A stretch of 64,000 nucleotides of DNA from Pseudomonas sp. FP1742 (GTDB taxonomy: Bacteria > Pseudomonadota > Gammaproteobacteria > Pseudomonadales > Pseudomonadaceae). The notes below the pieces were generated by a model, which had not been told where the DNA came from, made no database searches, and saw nothing but the letters and a program-made list of their open reading frames with translations. Positions 25,143 to 33,794 of this stretch are shown here, one piece after another (positions within the stretch are counted from its first letter, which is position 1; every line of letters begins with the position of its first letter). The stretch spans positions 1,674,001 through 1,738,000 of the forward strand of contig NZ_CP117460.1 of assembly GCF_030687145.1 (NCBI RefSeq), given 5' to 3'. The translations under genes and the position numbers were made by a program.

Positions 25143-26705
25143 ATGCGTATCAAAGTCCACTGCCAGAACCGCATCGGTATCCTGCGCGACATTCTCAACC
25201 TGTTGGTCGAGTACGGGATCAACGTCGCTCGCGGCGAGGTGGGCGGTGAGCATGGCAATGCGATCTATCTGCACTGTCCGAATCTGATCAACATTCAGTT
25301 CCAGGCGTTGCGGCCCAAGTTCGAGGCGATCGGCGGGGTGTTCGGCGTCAAGCGTGTAGGGCTGATGCCCAGCGAGCGTCGGCACATGGAGCTCAATGCC
25401 TTGCTCGGTGCCCTGGAGTTTCCGGTGCTGTCGATCGACATGGGCGGCTCCATCGTTGCGGCCAACCGTGCGGCGGCGCAGTTGCTCGGGGTGCGGGTGG
25501 ATGAGGTGCCGGGGATTCCGCTGTCGCGGTACGCCGAGGATTTCGATTTGCCGGAACTGGTGCGCGCCAACAAGTCGCGGATCAACGGCTTGCGGGTGAA
25601 GGTCAAGGGGGACGTGTTTCTCGCCGACATCGCGCCGCTGCAATCGGAGCATGACGAAAGCGAAGCCATGGCCGGGGCGGTGTTGACGCTGCACCGGGCG
25701 GATCGGGTGGGCGAGCGCATCTATAACGTGCGCAAACAGGAGTTGCGCGGCTTCGACAGCATTTTCCAAAGCTCGAAAGTGATGGCGGCGGTGGTTCGCG
25801 AAGCGCGGCGCATGGCACCACTGGATGCGCCGTTATTGATCGAAGGCGAAACCGGCACCGGCAAAGAGTTGTTGGCGCGGGCCTGTCACCTGGCGAGCCC
25901 GCGTGGGCAATCGCCGCTGATGGCGCTCAACTGCGCAGGCCTGCCGGAGTCCATGGCCGAGACCGAGTTGTTCGGCTACGGCCCCGGCGCTTTCGAAGGG
26001 GCGCGGGCCGAAGGCAAGCTCGGCCTTCTGGAGCTGACGGCGGGCGGTACGCTGTTCCTTGATGGCGTCGGCGAAATGAGCCCGCGCTTGCAGGTGAAAT
26101 TGCTGCGCTTTCTGCAGGACGGTTGCTTCCGTCGTGTCGGCAGCGATGAAGAGGTCTATCTGGATGTGCGGGTGATCTGCGCGACTCAGGTGGACTTGTC
26201 CGAGCTGTGTGCTCGCGGTGAATTTCGCCAGGACTTGTACCACCGCTTGAACGTGCTCTCGCTGCACATCCCGCCACTGCGCGAATGCCTCGACGGACTG
26301 GCACCGCTGGTGGAGCACTTCCTCGATCAGGCCAGTCGACAGATCGGTTGCCCGTTGCCGAAACTGGCCCCGGCGGCGATGGAGCGGCTCAGTCACTATC
26401 ACTGGCCGGGTAACGTGCGGCAGTTGGAGAACGTGCTGTTTCAGGCCGTCTCCCTGTGTGAGGGCGGCACCGTCAAAGCCGAGCACATTCGCTTGCCGGA
26501 CTACGGCGTGCGTCAGCCGCTTGGCGATTTCTCCCTCGAGGGCGGGCTGGACGAGATTGTCGGGCGCTTCGAGAAAGCGGTGCTGGAGCGCTTGTATTCC
26601 GAGTATCCGAGCAGTCGGCAACTGGGCAAGCGACTGGGGGTTTCCCATACCACCATTGCCAATAAGTTACGCGAGTATGAGGTGGGCAAAGAGCCGGGTG
26701 TTTAA
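25143..26705 (+). CDS. phhR: TyrR-family regulator of aromatic amino acid catabolism
   Basis: A 520-residue regulator: ACT domain (MRIKVHCQNRIGILRDILNLL), PAS domain (about residues 80-190), AAA+ domain with Walker A GETGTGKE near residue 235, and a C-terminal Fis-type helix-turn-helix (LGKRLGVSHTTIANKLREYEV). The loop normally reading GAFTGA reads GAFEGA here (about residues 281-286), the TyrR-type substitution found in regulators that need not use RpoN. PhhR activates phhABC and related genes in response to Phe/Tyr. It is divergent from phhA. Confidence 0.94.
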   Translation: MRIKVHCQNRIGILRDILNLLVEYGINVARGEVGGEHGNAIYLHCPNLINIQFQALRPKFEAIGGVFGVKRVGLMPSERRHMELNALLGALEFPVLSIDMGGSIVAANRAAAQLLGVRVDEVPGIPLSRYAEDFDLPELVRANKSRINGLRVKVKGDVFLADIAPLQSEHDESEAMAGAVLTLHRADRVGERIYNVRKQELRGFDSIFQSSKVMAAVVREARRMAPLDAPLLIEGETGTGKELLARACHLASPRGQSPLMALNCAGLPESMAETELFGYGPGAFEGARAEGKLGLLELTAGGTLFLDGVGEMSPRLQVKLLRFLQDGCFRRVGSDEEVYLDVRVICATQVDLSELCARGEFRQDLYHRLNVLSLHIPPLRECLDGLAPLVEHFLDQASRQIGCPLPKLAPAAMERLSHYHWPGNVRQLENVLFQAVSLCEGGTVKAEHIRLPDYGVRQPLGDFSLEGGLDEIVGRFEKAVLERLYSEYPSSRQLGKRLGVSHTTIANKLREYEVGKEPGV

Positions 26706-26707
26706 AC

Positions 26708-26739
26708 CTGTGGCGAGGGGGCAAGCCCCCTCGCCACAG
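26708..26739. repeat. Hairpin of a second REP-like class
   Basis: CTGTGGCGAGGGGG and CCCCCTCGCCACAG pair around a short centre, right after the phhR stop. The sequence differs from the other REP units. It may serve as the phhR transcript end and as the border to the flagellar genes. Confidence 0.8.
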
Positions 26740-26880
26740 AGTTCTGTGTTGACTGCAAAGGTCGATGCTTGCCGTAAGCGGCATGACACCGCCGGTTTTT
26801 CGTCTTCGATACATTCCCCCAATCTCCTCTAATCCCCTCAAGTCCTTTGTTTGCCGGGCCCGGCGCCGCCAGAAAAAAGT

Positions 26881-26896
26881 TGGTCTGCAAATTGCT
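26881..26896 (+). promoter_or_regulatory. Putative RpoN promoter of flgFGHIJKL
   Basis: TGGTCTGCAAATTGCT has the invariant GG-N10-GC spacing and a perfect -12 TTGCT; the -24 element is TGG then TCTG instead of CACG. It lies 57 bp before the flgF start. Confidence 0.55.
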
Positions 26897-26952
26897 TATG
26901 GCTCAGCAGTACAGCGGTGGGCGGCAAACGTCCGGCATGCAGAGGAAAGAGT

Positions 26953-27693
26953 GTGGACAAGTACCTTTATGTGGCAATGACCGGCGCCAGCCAGAATGCA
27001 CTGGCGCAGAAGGCTCATGCCAACAACCTGGCGAACATCTCTACCAACGGTTTTCAGAAGGACCTGGAACAGGCCCGTTCGATGCCGGTATTTGGTGACA
27101 GCTTTCCGGCGCGCGCGTTTGCCATGACTGAACGTCCGGCCACCGACTTCTCCCCTGGCGCCCTGGTGGAAACCGGTCGCGACCTCGATGTCGCGGTGCA
27201 AGGCAATGGCTGGATCGCCGTGCAGAACCCCGATGGCGGTGAGAGCTACGTGCGCACCGGCAGCCTGAACGTTGACGCCCTGGGCGTGCTGCGCGCCGGC
27301 AATGGTATGCCGGTGATGGGCAATGGCGGGCCGATTGCCGTGCCGCCCGAGCAGCAGATCGAAGTTGGCGAAGACGGCACCGTCAGCATCCGTGCGATGG
27401 GCGAAGGCCCGCGGGTGATGGCCGAAGTCGACCGCATCAAACTGGTCAACCCGGACTTCAAGAACATGACCAAAGGCCTGGACGGTTCGATCCACACCAA
27501 GGACGGCAAGCCGGCGCAAGCCGATGCCAACGTCAAACTGGTGTCCGGATTCCTCGAGTCGAGCAACGTCAACGCCGTGGAAGAAATGACTTCGGTGCTG
27601 GCGCTGGCCAAGCAGTTCGAGCTGCACATCAAGATGATGAACACCGCCAAAGACGATGACCAGGCCATGGCTCGGGTCTTGCAGATCAGCTAA
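26953..27693 (+). CDS. flgF: Flagellar proximal rod protein FlgF
   Basis: A 246-residue axial protein, the usual length. It shows the N-terminal LAQKAHANNLANISTNGFQKDLEQAR motif and a C-terminal NVNAVEEMTSVLALAKQFELHIKMM coiled segment common to rod and hook proteins; the middle D1 domain carries DLDVAVQGNGWIAVQNPDG. The start is GTG at 26953 (MDKYLYVAMTGASQ), behind GAGGA; the upstream reading frame is not protein-like. It is the first gene of the flgFGHIJKL run; flgBCDE are not adjacent, unlike P. aeruginosa. Confidence 0.93.
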   Translation: MDKYLYVAMTGASQNALAQKAHANNLANISTNGFQKDLEQARSMPVFGDSFPARAFAMTERPATDFSPGALVETGRDLDVAVQGNGWIAVQNPDGGESYVRTGSLNVDALGVLRAGNGMPVMGNGGPIAVPPEQQIEVGEDGTVSIRAMGEGPRVMAEVDRIKLVNPDFKNMTKGLDGSIHTKDGKPAQADANVKLVSGFLESSNVNAVEEMTSVLALAKQFELHIKMMNTAKDDDQAMARVLQIS

Positions 27694-27738
27694 TTATCAG
27701 AACGTCGCGCCGTAAAACAGGCGCACGAGGAGAATCGA

Positions 27739-28524
27739 ATGCTTCCGGCTCTATGGGTTGCCAAAACAGGTCTGTCCGCCCAGGACACCAACCTCACCAC
27801 CATTTCCAACAACCTGGCGAACGTATCGACCACGGGTTTCAAACGTGACCGCGCCGAGTTCCAGGACTTGCTGTATCAGATCAAGCGCCAGCCAGGCGCC
27901 CAGTCGACCCAGGACAGCGAACTGCCGTCGGGTCTGCAAGTGGGTACCGGTGTGCGCATCGTCGGCACCCAGAAAAACTTCACCGCCGGTAGCCTGCAAA
28001 CCACCGAGCAGCCACTGGACATGGCCATCGACGGTCGTGGTTTCTTTCAGATTCTGCAGCCCGATGGCACCACGTCCTACACCCGTGACGGTACCTTCCA
28101 CCTGGACTCCAACGGCCAGATCGTCAACGCCAGCGGCTTCGCCCTGGAGCCGGCCATTGTCATTCCGAACAACGCCCAGACCTTCACTGTCGGCCGTGAC
28201 GGCACCGTGTCGATCACCGTTGCCGGCAACCCGGCCTCCCAGGTGATCGGCAACCTGCAAACCGCCGACTTCATCAACCCGGCCGGCCTGCAGGCAGTGG
28301 GTAACAACCTGTTCCTGGAAACCGCTGCCAGTGGCGCGCCGCAAGTCGGCACCCCGGGCCTGGCCGGTTTCGGCACCACGCTGCAGAACACCCTGGAAAC
28401 GTCCAACGTCAGCACCGTTGAAGAGATGGTCAACATGATCACCACTCAGCGCGCCTACGAGATGAACTCCAAGGTGATCTCCACCGCCGACCAGATGCTC
28501 TCGTTCGTAACGCAGAATCTGTAA
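27739..28524 (+). CDS. flgG: Flagellar distal rod protein FlgG
   Basis: A 261-residue rod protein, full length. LPALWVAKTGLSAQDTNLTTISNNLANVSTTGFKRDRAEFQDLLYQ is the classical FlgG start, with the FlgG-specific segment YQIKRQPGAQST, and the C-terminal SNVSTVEEMVNMITTQRAYEMNSKVISTADQML is diagnostic. It is exported through the flagellar type III apparatus and assembles between the proximal rod and the hook. GAGGAGAA precedes the ATG. Confidence 0.97.
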   Translation: MLPALWVAKTGLSAQDTNLTTISNNLANVSTTGFKRDRAEFQDLLYQIKRQPGAQSTQDSELPSGLQVGTGVRIVGTQKNFTAGSLQTTEQPLDMAIDGRGFFQILQPDGTTSYTRDGTFHLDSNGQIVNASGFALEPAIVIPNNAQTFTVGRDGTVSITVAGNPASQVIGNLQTADFINPAGLQAVGNNLFLETAASGAPQVGTPGLAGFGTTLQNTLETSNVSTVEEMVNMITTQRAYEMNSKVISTADQMLSFVTQNL

Positions 28525-28575
28525 TCAAGTCTATGAGGCGGCCATGAGTCGTCTGCAATACCGTGAGGTAGGGTC

Positions 28576-29271
28576 ATGAATCGCTTTGTATCTGTTCTGG
28601 CACTGAGTGGGGTCGTCGTGCTCGCGGGCTGCGTTGCCCCGCCGCCCAGGCCCAATGACCCTTACTACGCCCCGGTGTTGCCGCGCACGCCGCTGCCGGC
28701 TGCCGCCAATAACGGCTCGATCTACCAGGCCGGTTTCGAACAGAACCTGTACAGCGACCGCAAGGCGTTCCGGGTCGGTGACATCATCACCATCACCCTG
28801 AACGAGCGCACCCAGGCGAGCAAGAACGCCAACTCGCAGATGGACAAGAACAGCGATAACAAGATCGGCCTGACCTCGTTGTTCGGCTCCAGCCTGACCA
28901 CCAATAACCCGATCGGTGGCAACGATCTGAGCCTGAATGCCGGCTATAGCGCCGACCGCTCGACGAAGGGCGACAGCAAGTCCGGCCAGAGCAACAGTCT
29001 GACCGGTTCGATCACCGTGACCGTCGCCGACGTGTTGCCCAACGGCATCATCGCCGTGCGCGGCGAGAAGTGGCTGACCCTCAACACCGGTGACGAGCTG
29101 GTACGGATTGCCGGCCTCGTTCGCGCCGATGACATCGCCACCGATAACACCGTGTCGTCGACCCGCGTCGCCGATGCACGCATCACCTATTCGGGCACCG
29201 GTGCGTTTGCCGATGCGAGTCAGCCAGGCTGGTTCGACCGTTTCTTCCTCAGCCCGCTGTTCCCTTTCTAG
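28576..29271 (+). CDS. flgH: Flagellar L-ring lipoprotein FlgH
   Basis: A 231-residue outer-membrane lipoprotein. The signal peptide ends in the lipobox LAGC ([12 protein letters not shown]), so Cys19 is lipidated. The mature FlgH signatures [23 protein letters not shown] and [35 protein letters not shown] follow. It forms the L ring around the distal rod. It ends six bases before flgI. Confidence 0.97.
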   Translation: MNRFVSVLALSGVVVLAGCVAPPPRPNDPYYAPVLPRTPLPAAANNGSIYQAGFEQNLYSDRKAFRVGDIITITLNERTQASKNANSQMDKNSDNKIGLTSLFGSSLTTNNPIGGNDLSLNAGYSADRSTKGDSKSGQSNSLTGSITVTVADVLPNGIIAVRGEKWLTLNTGDELVRIAGLVRADDIATDNTVSSTRVADARITYSGTGAFADASQPGWFDRFFLSPLFPF

Positions 29272-29277
29272 GTGGCT

Positions 29278-30387
29278 ATGTTGAATCTTAAACACCTGAT
29301 GGTGGGCGCTCTTTTGCTGTGCGCAGCCTTCGATGCTCAAGCTGAACGGCTGAAGGACATCGCCAGTATTTCCGGCGTGCGTTCCAACCAATTGATCGGC
29401 TATGGCCTGGTGGTCGGGCTTAACGGCACCGGTGACCAGACGACCCAGACCCCGTTCACCCTGCAGACCTTCAACAACATGCTCTCGCAGTTCGGCATCA
29501 AGGTGCCGCCAGGTTCCGGCAACGTGCAATTGAAGAACGTCGCGGCCGTGTCGATCAGCGCTGATTTGCCAGCGTTCGCCAAGCCGGGTCAGCAGATAGA
29601 CATCACCGTGGCGTCCATCGGTAACTCCAAGAGCCTGCGCGGCGGCACCTTGCTGTTGACGCCGCTCAAAGGTATCGATGGTAACGTCTATGCCGTCGCT
29701 CAGGGCAACCTGGTGGTCGGTGGTTTCGATGCCGAAGGTCGTGACGGTTCGAAGATCACCGTCAACGTTCCGTCGGCCGGTCGCATCCCCGGCGGTGCGT
29801 CGGTCGAACGTGCCGTGCCGAGCGGTTTCAATCAGGGCAACAGCCTGACCCTGAACCTCAATCGTTCGGACTTCACCACCGCCAAGCGCATCGTCGACAA
29901 GATCAACGACATGCTCGGCCCTGGCGTTGCCCAAGCCATCGACGGTGGCTCGATCCGCGTGACCGCGCCACTCGATCCAAGCCAGCGGGTCGACTATTTG
30001 TCGATCCTGGAAAACCTCGAAGTCGATCCGGGCCAGGCGGTGGCGAAAGTCATCATCAACTCGCGCACCGGCACCATCGTGATCGGCCAGAACGTCAAGG
30101 TTTCCCCGGCCGCCGTGACCCACGGCAGCCTGACCGTGACCATCACCGAAGACCCGATCGTCAGCCAGCCCGGCCCTCTGTCCAACGGGCAGACGGCGGT
30201 CGTGCCACGCTCGCGGGTCAACGCTCAGCAAGAAGCCAAGCCGATGTTCAAGTTCGGCCCGGGCACCACCCTCGACGAAATCGTTCGTGCGGTGAACCAG
30301 GTTGGCGCGGCACCGGGTGACTTGATGGCGATTCTCGAAGCGCTGAAGCAGGCCGGCGCGTTGCAAGCCGACCTGATCGTGATCTGA
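29278..30387 (+). CDS. flgI: Flagellar P-ring protein FlgI
   Basis: A 369-residue periplasmic protein with a Sec signal peptide ([19 protein letters not shown]). The mature start [31 protein letters not shown] is the family hallmark, and the C-terminal [34 protein letters not shown] is intact. FlgI subunits ring the rod in the peptidoglycan layer. I use the ATG at 29278 ([10 protein letters not shown]), behind AGGTGG; an in-frame GTG six bases upstream is less likely. Confidence 0.96.
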   Translation: MLNLKHLMVGALLLCAAFDAQAERLKDIASISGVRSNQLIGYGLVVGLNGTGDQTTQTPFTLQTFNNMLSQFGIKVPPGSGNVQLKNVAAVSISADLPAFAKPGQQIDITVASIGNSKSLRGGTLLLTPLKGIDGNVYAVAQGNLVVGGFDAEGRDGSKITVNVPSAGRIPGGASVERAVPSGFNQGNSLTLNLNRSDFTTAKRIVDKINDMLGPGVAQAIDGGSIRVTAPLDPSQRVDYLSILENLEVDPGQAVAKVIINSRTGTIVIGQNVKVSPAAVTHGSLTVTITEDPIVSQPGPLSNGQTAVVPRSRVNAQQEAKPMFKFGPGTTLDEIVRAVNQVGAAPGDLMAILEALKQAGALQADLIVI

Positions 30388-30398
30388 GGACGGCGATC

Positions 30399-31697
30399 AT
30401 GGATATGCGCAAAAGCGGTCTGGTCAGCAGCAGCGACTCGGGTTCCTACTCGGACCTGAATCGTTTGAATCAGCTCAAGGTCGGCGACAAGAACAGCGAT
30501 GCGAACATGCGCAAAGTGGCGCAGGAATTCGAATCGCTGTTCCTCGGTGAAATGCTCAAGTCCATGCGCTCGGCCACCGAAGCGCTGGGCCAGGACAATC
30601 CGCTCAATACGCCGGCGGCCAAGCAATACCAGGAAATGTACGACCAGCAGTTGGCCGTTTCCCTGTCCCGCGAAGGCGGCGGTATTGGCCTGGCGGATGT
30701 GCTGATGCGCCAGATGTCGAAGAACAAACCGTTGGCGCCGGGTGAGGCTGCGGCAGCGTCCGCCGCCAAGCAAGCCGCCGCGAAGGCCGCCGTGGAAACA
30801 CCGATTGCCGCCGGCACGGTCGCCACCAACGGGCCGCTGTCGCGCCTCAATGGTGAGCGTCCGTTGTGGGCTTCGCGCGCGGTGAAGTTGCCGGCGAACG
30901 CGGGCGAGGGGACTCACCGCAATGACATGGCGCTGATCAATCAGCGGCGTCTGGCGCTGCCGCCGAAACTGGCCGACCGTTTGCTCGCAGGGCTGGTGCC
31001 GTCAGCATCGACCACGGCGACGAACGCCACCGCAACGCAGAACAAAATCCAGGTGCCGCAGAGCACCACGACCGGTTCCGGTTCGCTGTACAACGGCGAC
31101 TGGCTGGCTTCGCAAACGGATACGGCATCCAGCGGGCGCCTGCAGATCTATGGTCGTGCCATGGCTCAAATCCCCCTGGCGCCGCCGAAGAAAGCCTTCA
31201 GCTCCGCCGACGAATTCGTCAACACCATGCTGCCGATGGCCAAAGAGGCTGCCGACCGTATCGGTGTCGATCCGCGTTACCTGGTGGCTCAGGCTGCCCT
31301 GGAAACCGGTTGGGGTAAATCGGTCATGCGCGCTCAGGATGGCAGCAGTAGCCATAACCTGTTCGGCATCAAGGCCAGCGGTAACTGGAAGGGCGATTCG
31401 GCGCGGGCGATCACCAGCGAATTCAGAAATGGCCAGATGGTCAAGGAGACGGCCGAGTTCCGTTCCTATGCCTCTTACAAGGACAGTTTCCATGACCTTG
31501 TGACGCTGCTGCAAAGCAACAATCGCTATCAAGATGTGCTGAAGTCGGCCGATAACCCAGAACAGTTTGTACGCGAGTTGCAAAAAGCCGGGTATGCAAC
31601 CGACCCGGATTACGCAAGCAAGATTTCGCAGATAGCCAAGCAGATGACGAGTTACCAAAACTACGCTGCGGCGGGCGTTTCCACCACGCCTTTATAG
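30399..31697 (+). CDS. flgJ: Peptidoglycan hydrolase / rod-capping protein FlgJ
   Basis: A 432-residue two-domain protein. The N-terminal rod-binding domain (about 1-110) carries KVAQEFESLFLGEMLKSMRSATEA. A long Ala/Thr-rich linker leads to a C-terminal GH73 glucosaminidase (about 265-425) with the catalytic Glu near residue 302 in AQAALETGWGKSVM and the DGSSSHNLFGIKASGNWKG motif. It opens a gap in peptidoglycan for rod growth. It is longer than the E. coli protein (313) because of the linker. Confidence 0.95.
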   Translation: MDMRKSGLVSSSDSGSYSDLNRLNQLKVGDKNSDANMRKVAQEFESLFLGEMLKSMRSATEALGQDNPLNTPAAKQYQEMYDQQLAVSLSREGGGIGLADVLMRQMSKNKPLAPGEAAAASAAKQAAAKAAVETPIAAGTVATNGPLSRLNGERPLWASRAVKLPANAGEGTHRNDMALINQRRLALPPKLADRLLAGLVPSASTTATNATATQNKIQVPQSTTTGSGSLYNGDWLASQTDTASSGRLQIYGRAMAQIPLAPPKKAFSSADEFVNTMLPMAKEAADRIGVDPRYLVAQAALETGWGKSVMRAQDGSSSHNLFGIKASGNWKGDSARAITSEFRNGQMVKETAEFRSYASYKDSFHDLVTLLQSNNRYQDVLKSADNPEQFVRELQKAGYATDPDYASKISQIAKQMTSYQNYAAAGVSTTPL

Positions 31698-31720
31698 GCA
31701 CAAGGTATAAGGTCTGAACC

Positions 31721-33781
31721 ATGAGTTTGCTCAATATCGGGATGTCGGGTCTGGCCGCTGGCCAATCCTCGCTGATGACTACCGGCAATAACATTGCCAA
31801 CGCCGACACCGCCGGTTACTCACGCCAGCAAACCGTGCAGGGCACCAAGGCCTCGAATCAGTTCGGCAATGTCTACATCGGCACCGGTACGACCCTGGCC
31901 GATGTGCGTCGGGTGTACAACAGCTACCTCGATGCGCAACTGCAAACCACCACCTCGCTCAACAGCGACTCGGCGGCCTATGCCGGGCAGATCAGCCCGC
32001 TCGACAAGTTGCTGTCGGACAGCGGCACCGGTCTCAACGGCGCCCTGACCAAGTTCTTCGCCTCGGTGCAGAACGTCAACGCCAAACCGGGCGACGATGC
32101 TTCCCGCCAACTGCTGCTCAGCGATGCACAGGCCTTGAGCAACCGTTTCAACTCGATCTCCAGCCAATTGACCACGCAGAACGCGAACATCAATGGCAAC
32201 CTGGCGGACATGGCCGATCAGGTCAACAAACTGGCGGCCACCGTGGCCCAGTTGAACCAGAAGATTTCCGAAGTTTCCAACGCCGGCGGCCAGCCCAACG
32301 ACTTGCTCGACGCGCGCAACGAGACCGTGCGCCAGTTGTCCACCTTCACCGGTGCTCAAGTGATGGAGCGTGACGGTAACCTCGACATTTACCTGGGCAG
32401 TGGTCAGCCGCTGGTCATGGGCAGCACCGCCAGCAAGCTGGAAGTGGTACCGAGCAAAGACGACCCGTCGCGTTCGGCCGTTCAACTCAATCGCGGTTCG
32501 AGCACCATCGACATCACTTCGGTGGTGACCGGTGGCGAAATGGGCGGCTTGCTGCGTTATCGCAGCACCGTGCTGGACCCGGCCATGAACGAGCTGGGGC
32601 GTGTGGCGCTGGTCGTTGCCGATCAGATGAACACCGTCCAGGCCCAGGGCATCGACAAGAACGGTGACTTTGGTTCGAACCTGTTCAACAGCATCAACAG
32701 TGCCGCGCAAATGGCTCAGCGCAGCGTTGCCACGGTCGGTAACAGCGCCGGCTCCGGCAACTTCGACGTGAGCATCGAGGACAGCGGCAAGCTGACCATC
32801 AACGATTACAAGGTCACCTTCACCAGCGCCACCAACTACACCGTGCAGCGTCTGCCTGAAGGCACCGCCATGGGCGCGTTCAGCACGCTGACCACGCCGC
32901 CACCGGTGATCGATGGTTTCTCCATGACGCTCTCTGGTGGCACCGCGGCAGCCGGCGACACGTTCAAGATCACCCCGACCCGCAACGCGGCGACCAACAT
33001 CAAGACCGAGATGACCGACTCCAAACGTCTGGCCTTCGCGGCACCGTTGGGCGCGGCCATTGCCGCGGGCGGCAGCGGCACACTGACGATTCCGGCCAGC
33101 GGTCAACCGACCCTGACCACCAAGTTCGACGTCTACGACACGGCGACCACCACCACGATCCAGAATGGCCTGAAGACTTCGACGCCGGTCAAGATCGTGT
33201 TCGGTGCGGCCGGTGGTACGACTCAGACTTACCAAATGCTCGATGCCCAAGGCAACTCGCTCAGCAGCGGCACCATTGTGCCGGGCCAGAACAATACGCT
33301 GAGCCTGACCATTCCGCTGGTCGACGGCACCGGTGCCGCGATCAATGATCCGGGGCCGCCCATCGTGCAGCGCACTGTGTCGTTTGACATGACCGTGGCC
33401 GGTTCGCCAGGTAACGGCACCGCGATCAATGTCTCGCTCAGTCAGCCAGGCACGCTGGACAACCGTAACGGCACCGTACTGGCCGGCTTGCAAACCAAGC
33501 AGACTGTGGATACCGGTTCCGCCAGCAAAGGCATCTCCCTGACCGACGCCTACGGCAAACTGGTCGAGGGCGTCGGCGCCAAGGCCGCGCAAGGCAAGCT
33601 CGACAGCGCTGCCACTGAAGCGATTCTGGCCAACGCCAAGGGGGCTCGCGACTCGTTGTCCGGTGTCGATCTCGATGAGGAAACCGGCAACCTGGTCAAG
33701 TACCAGCAGTACTACACCGCGTCTTCGCAGATCATCAAGGCTGCGCAGGAAATCTTCAGCACACTGATCAACAGTCTTTAA
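31721..33781 (+). CDS. flgK: Hook-filament junction protein FlgK (HAP1)
   Basis: A 686-residue junction protein. The N-terminal SLLNIGMSGLAAGQSSLMTTGNNIANADTAGYSRQ and C-terminal SGVDLDEETGNLVKYQQYYTASSQIIKAAQEIFSTLINSL coiled-coil ends are canonical. The central part is about 130 residues longer than E. coli FlgK and Thr/Ser/Gly-rich, consistent with extra surface domains. Secreted by the flagellar export system with its chaperone FlgN, which is not in the window. Confidence 0.95.
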   Translation: MSLLNIGMSGLAAGQSSLMTTGNNIANADTAGYSRQQTVQGTKASNQFGNVYIGTGTTLADVRRVYNSYLDAQLQTTTSLNSDSAAYAGQISPLDKLLSDSGTGLNGALTKFFASVQNVNAKPGDDASRQLLLSDAQALSNRFNSISSQLTTQNANINGNLADMADQVNKLAATVAQLNQKISEVSNAGGQPNDLLDARNETVRQLSTFTGAQVMERDGNLDIYLGSGQPLVMGSTASKLEVVPSKDDPSRSAVQLNRGSSTIDITSVVTGGEMGGLLRYRSTVLDPAMNELGRVALVVADQMNTVQAQGIDKNGDFGSNLFNSINSAAQMAQRSVATVGNSAGSGNFDVSIEDSGKLTINDYKVTFTSATNYTVQRLPEGTAMGAFSTLTTPPPVIDGFSMTLSGGTAAAGDTFKITPTRNAATNIKTEMTDSKRLAFAAPLGAAIAAGGSGTLTIPASGQPTLTTKFDVYDTATTTTIQNGLKTSTPVKIVFGAAGGTTQTYQMLDAQGNSLSSGTIVPGQNNTLSLTIPLVDGTGAAINDPGPPIVQRTVSFDMTVAGSPGNGTAINVSLSQPGTLDNRNGTVLAGLQTKQTVDTGSASKGISLTDAYGKLVEGVGAKAAQGKLDSAATEAILANAKGARDSLSGVDLDEETGNLVKYQQYYTASSQIIKAAQEIFSTLINSL

Positions 33782-33794
33782 GGAGTCGTAGCCC

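Noticed and set aside
28531..30366. 611-codon minus-strand frame across flgH and flgI
   Set aside because: It spans two well-supported genes of a conserved operon and has no recognisable domain.
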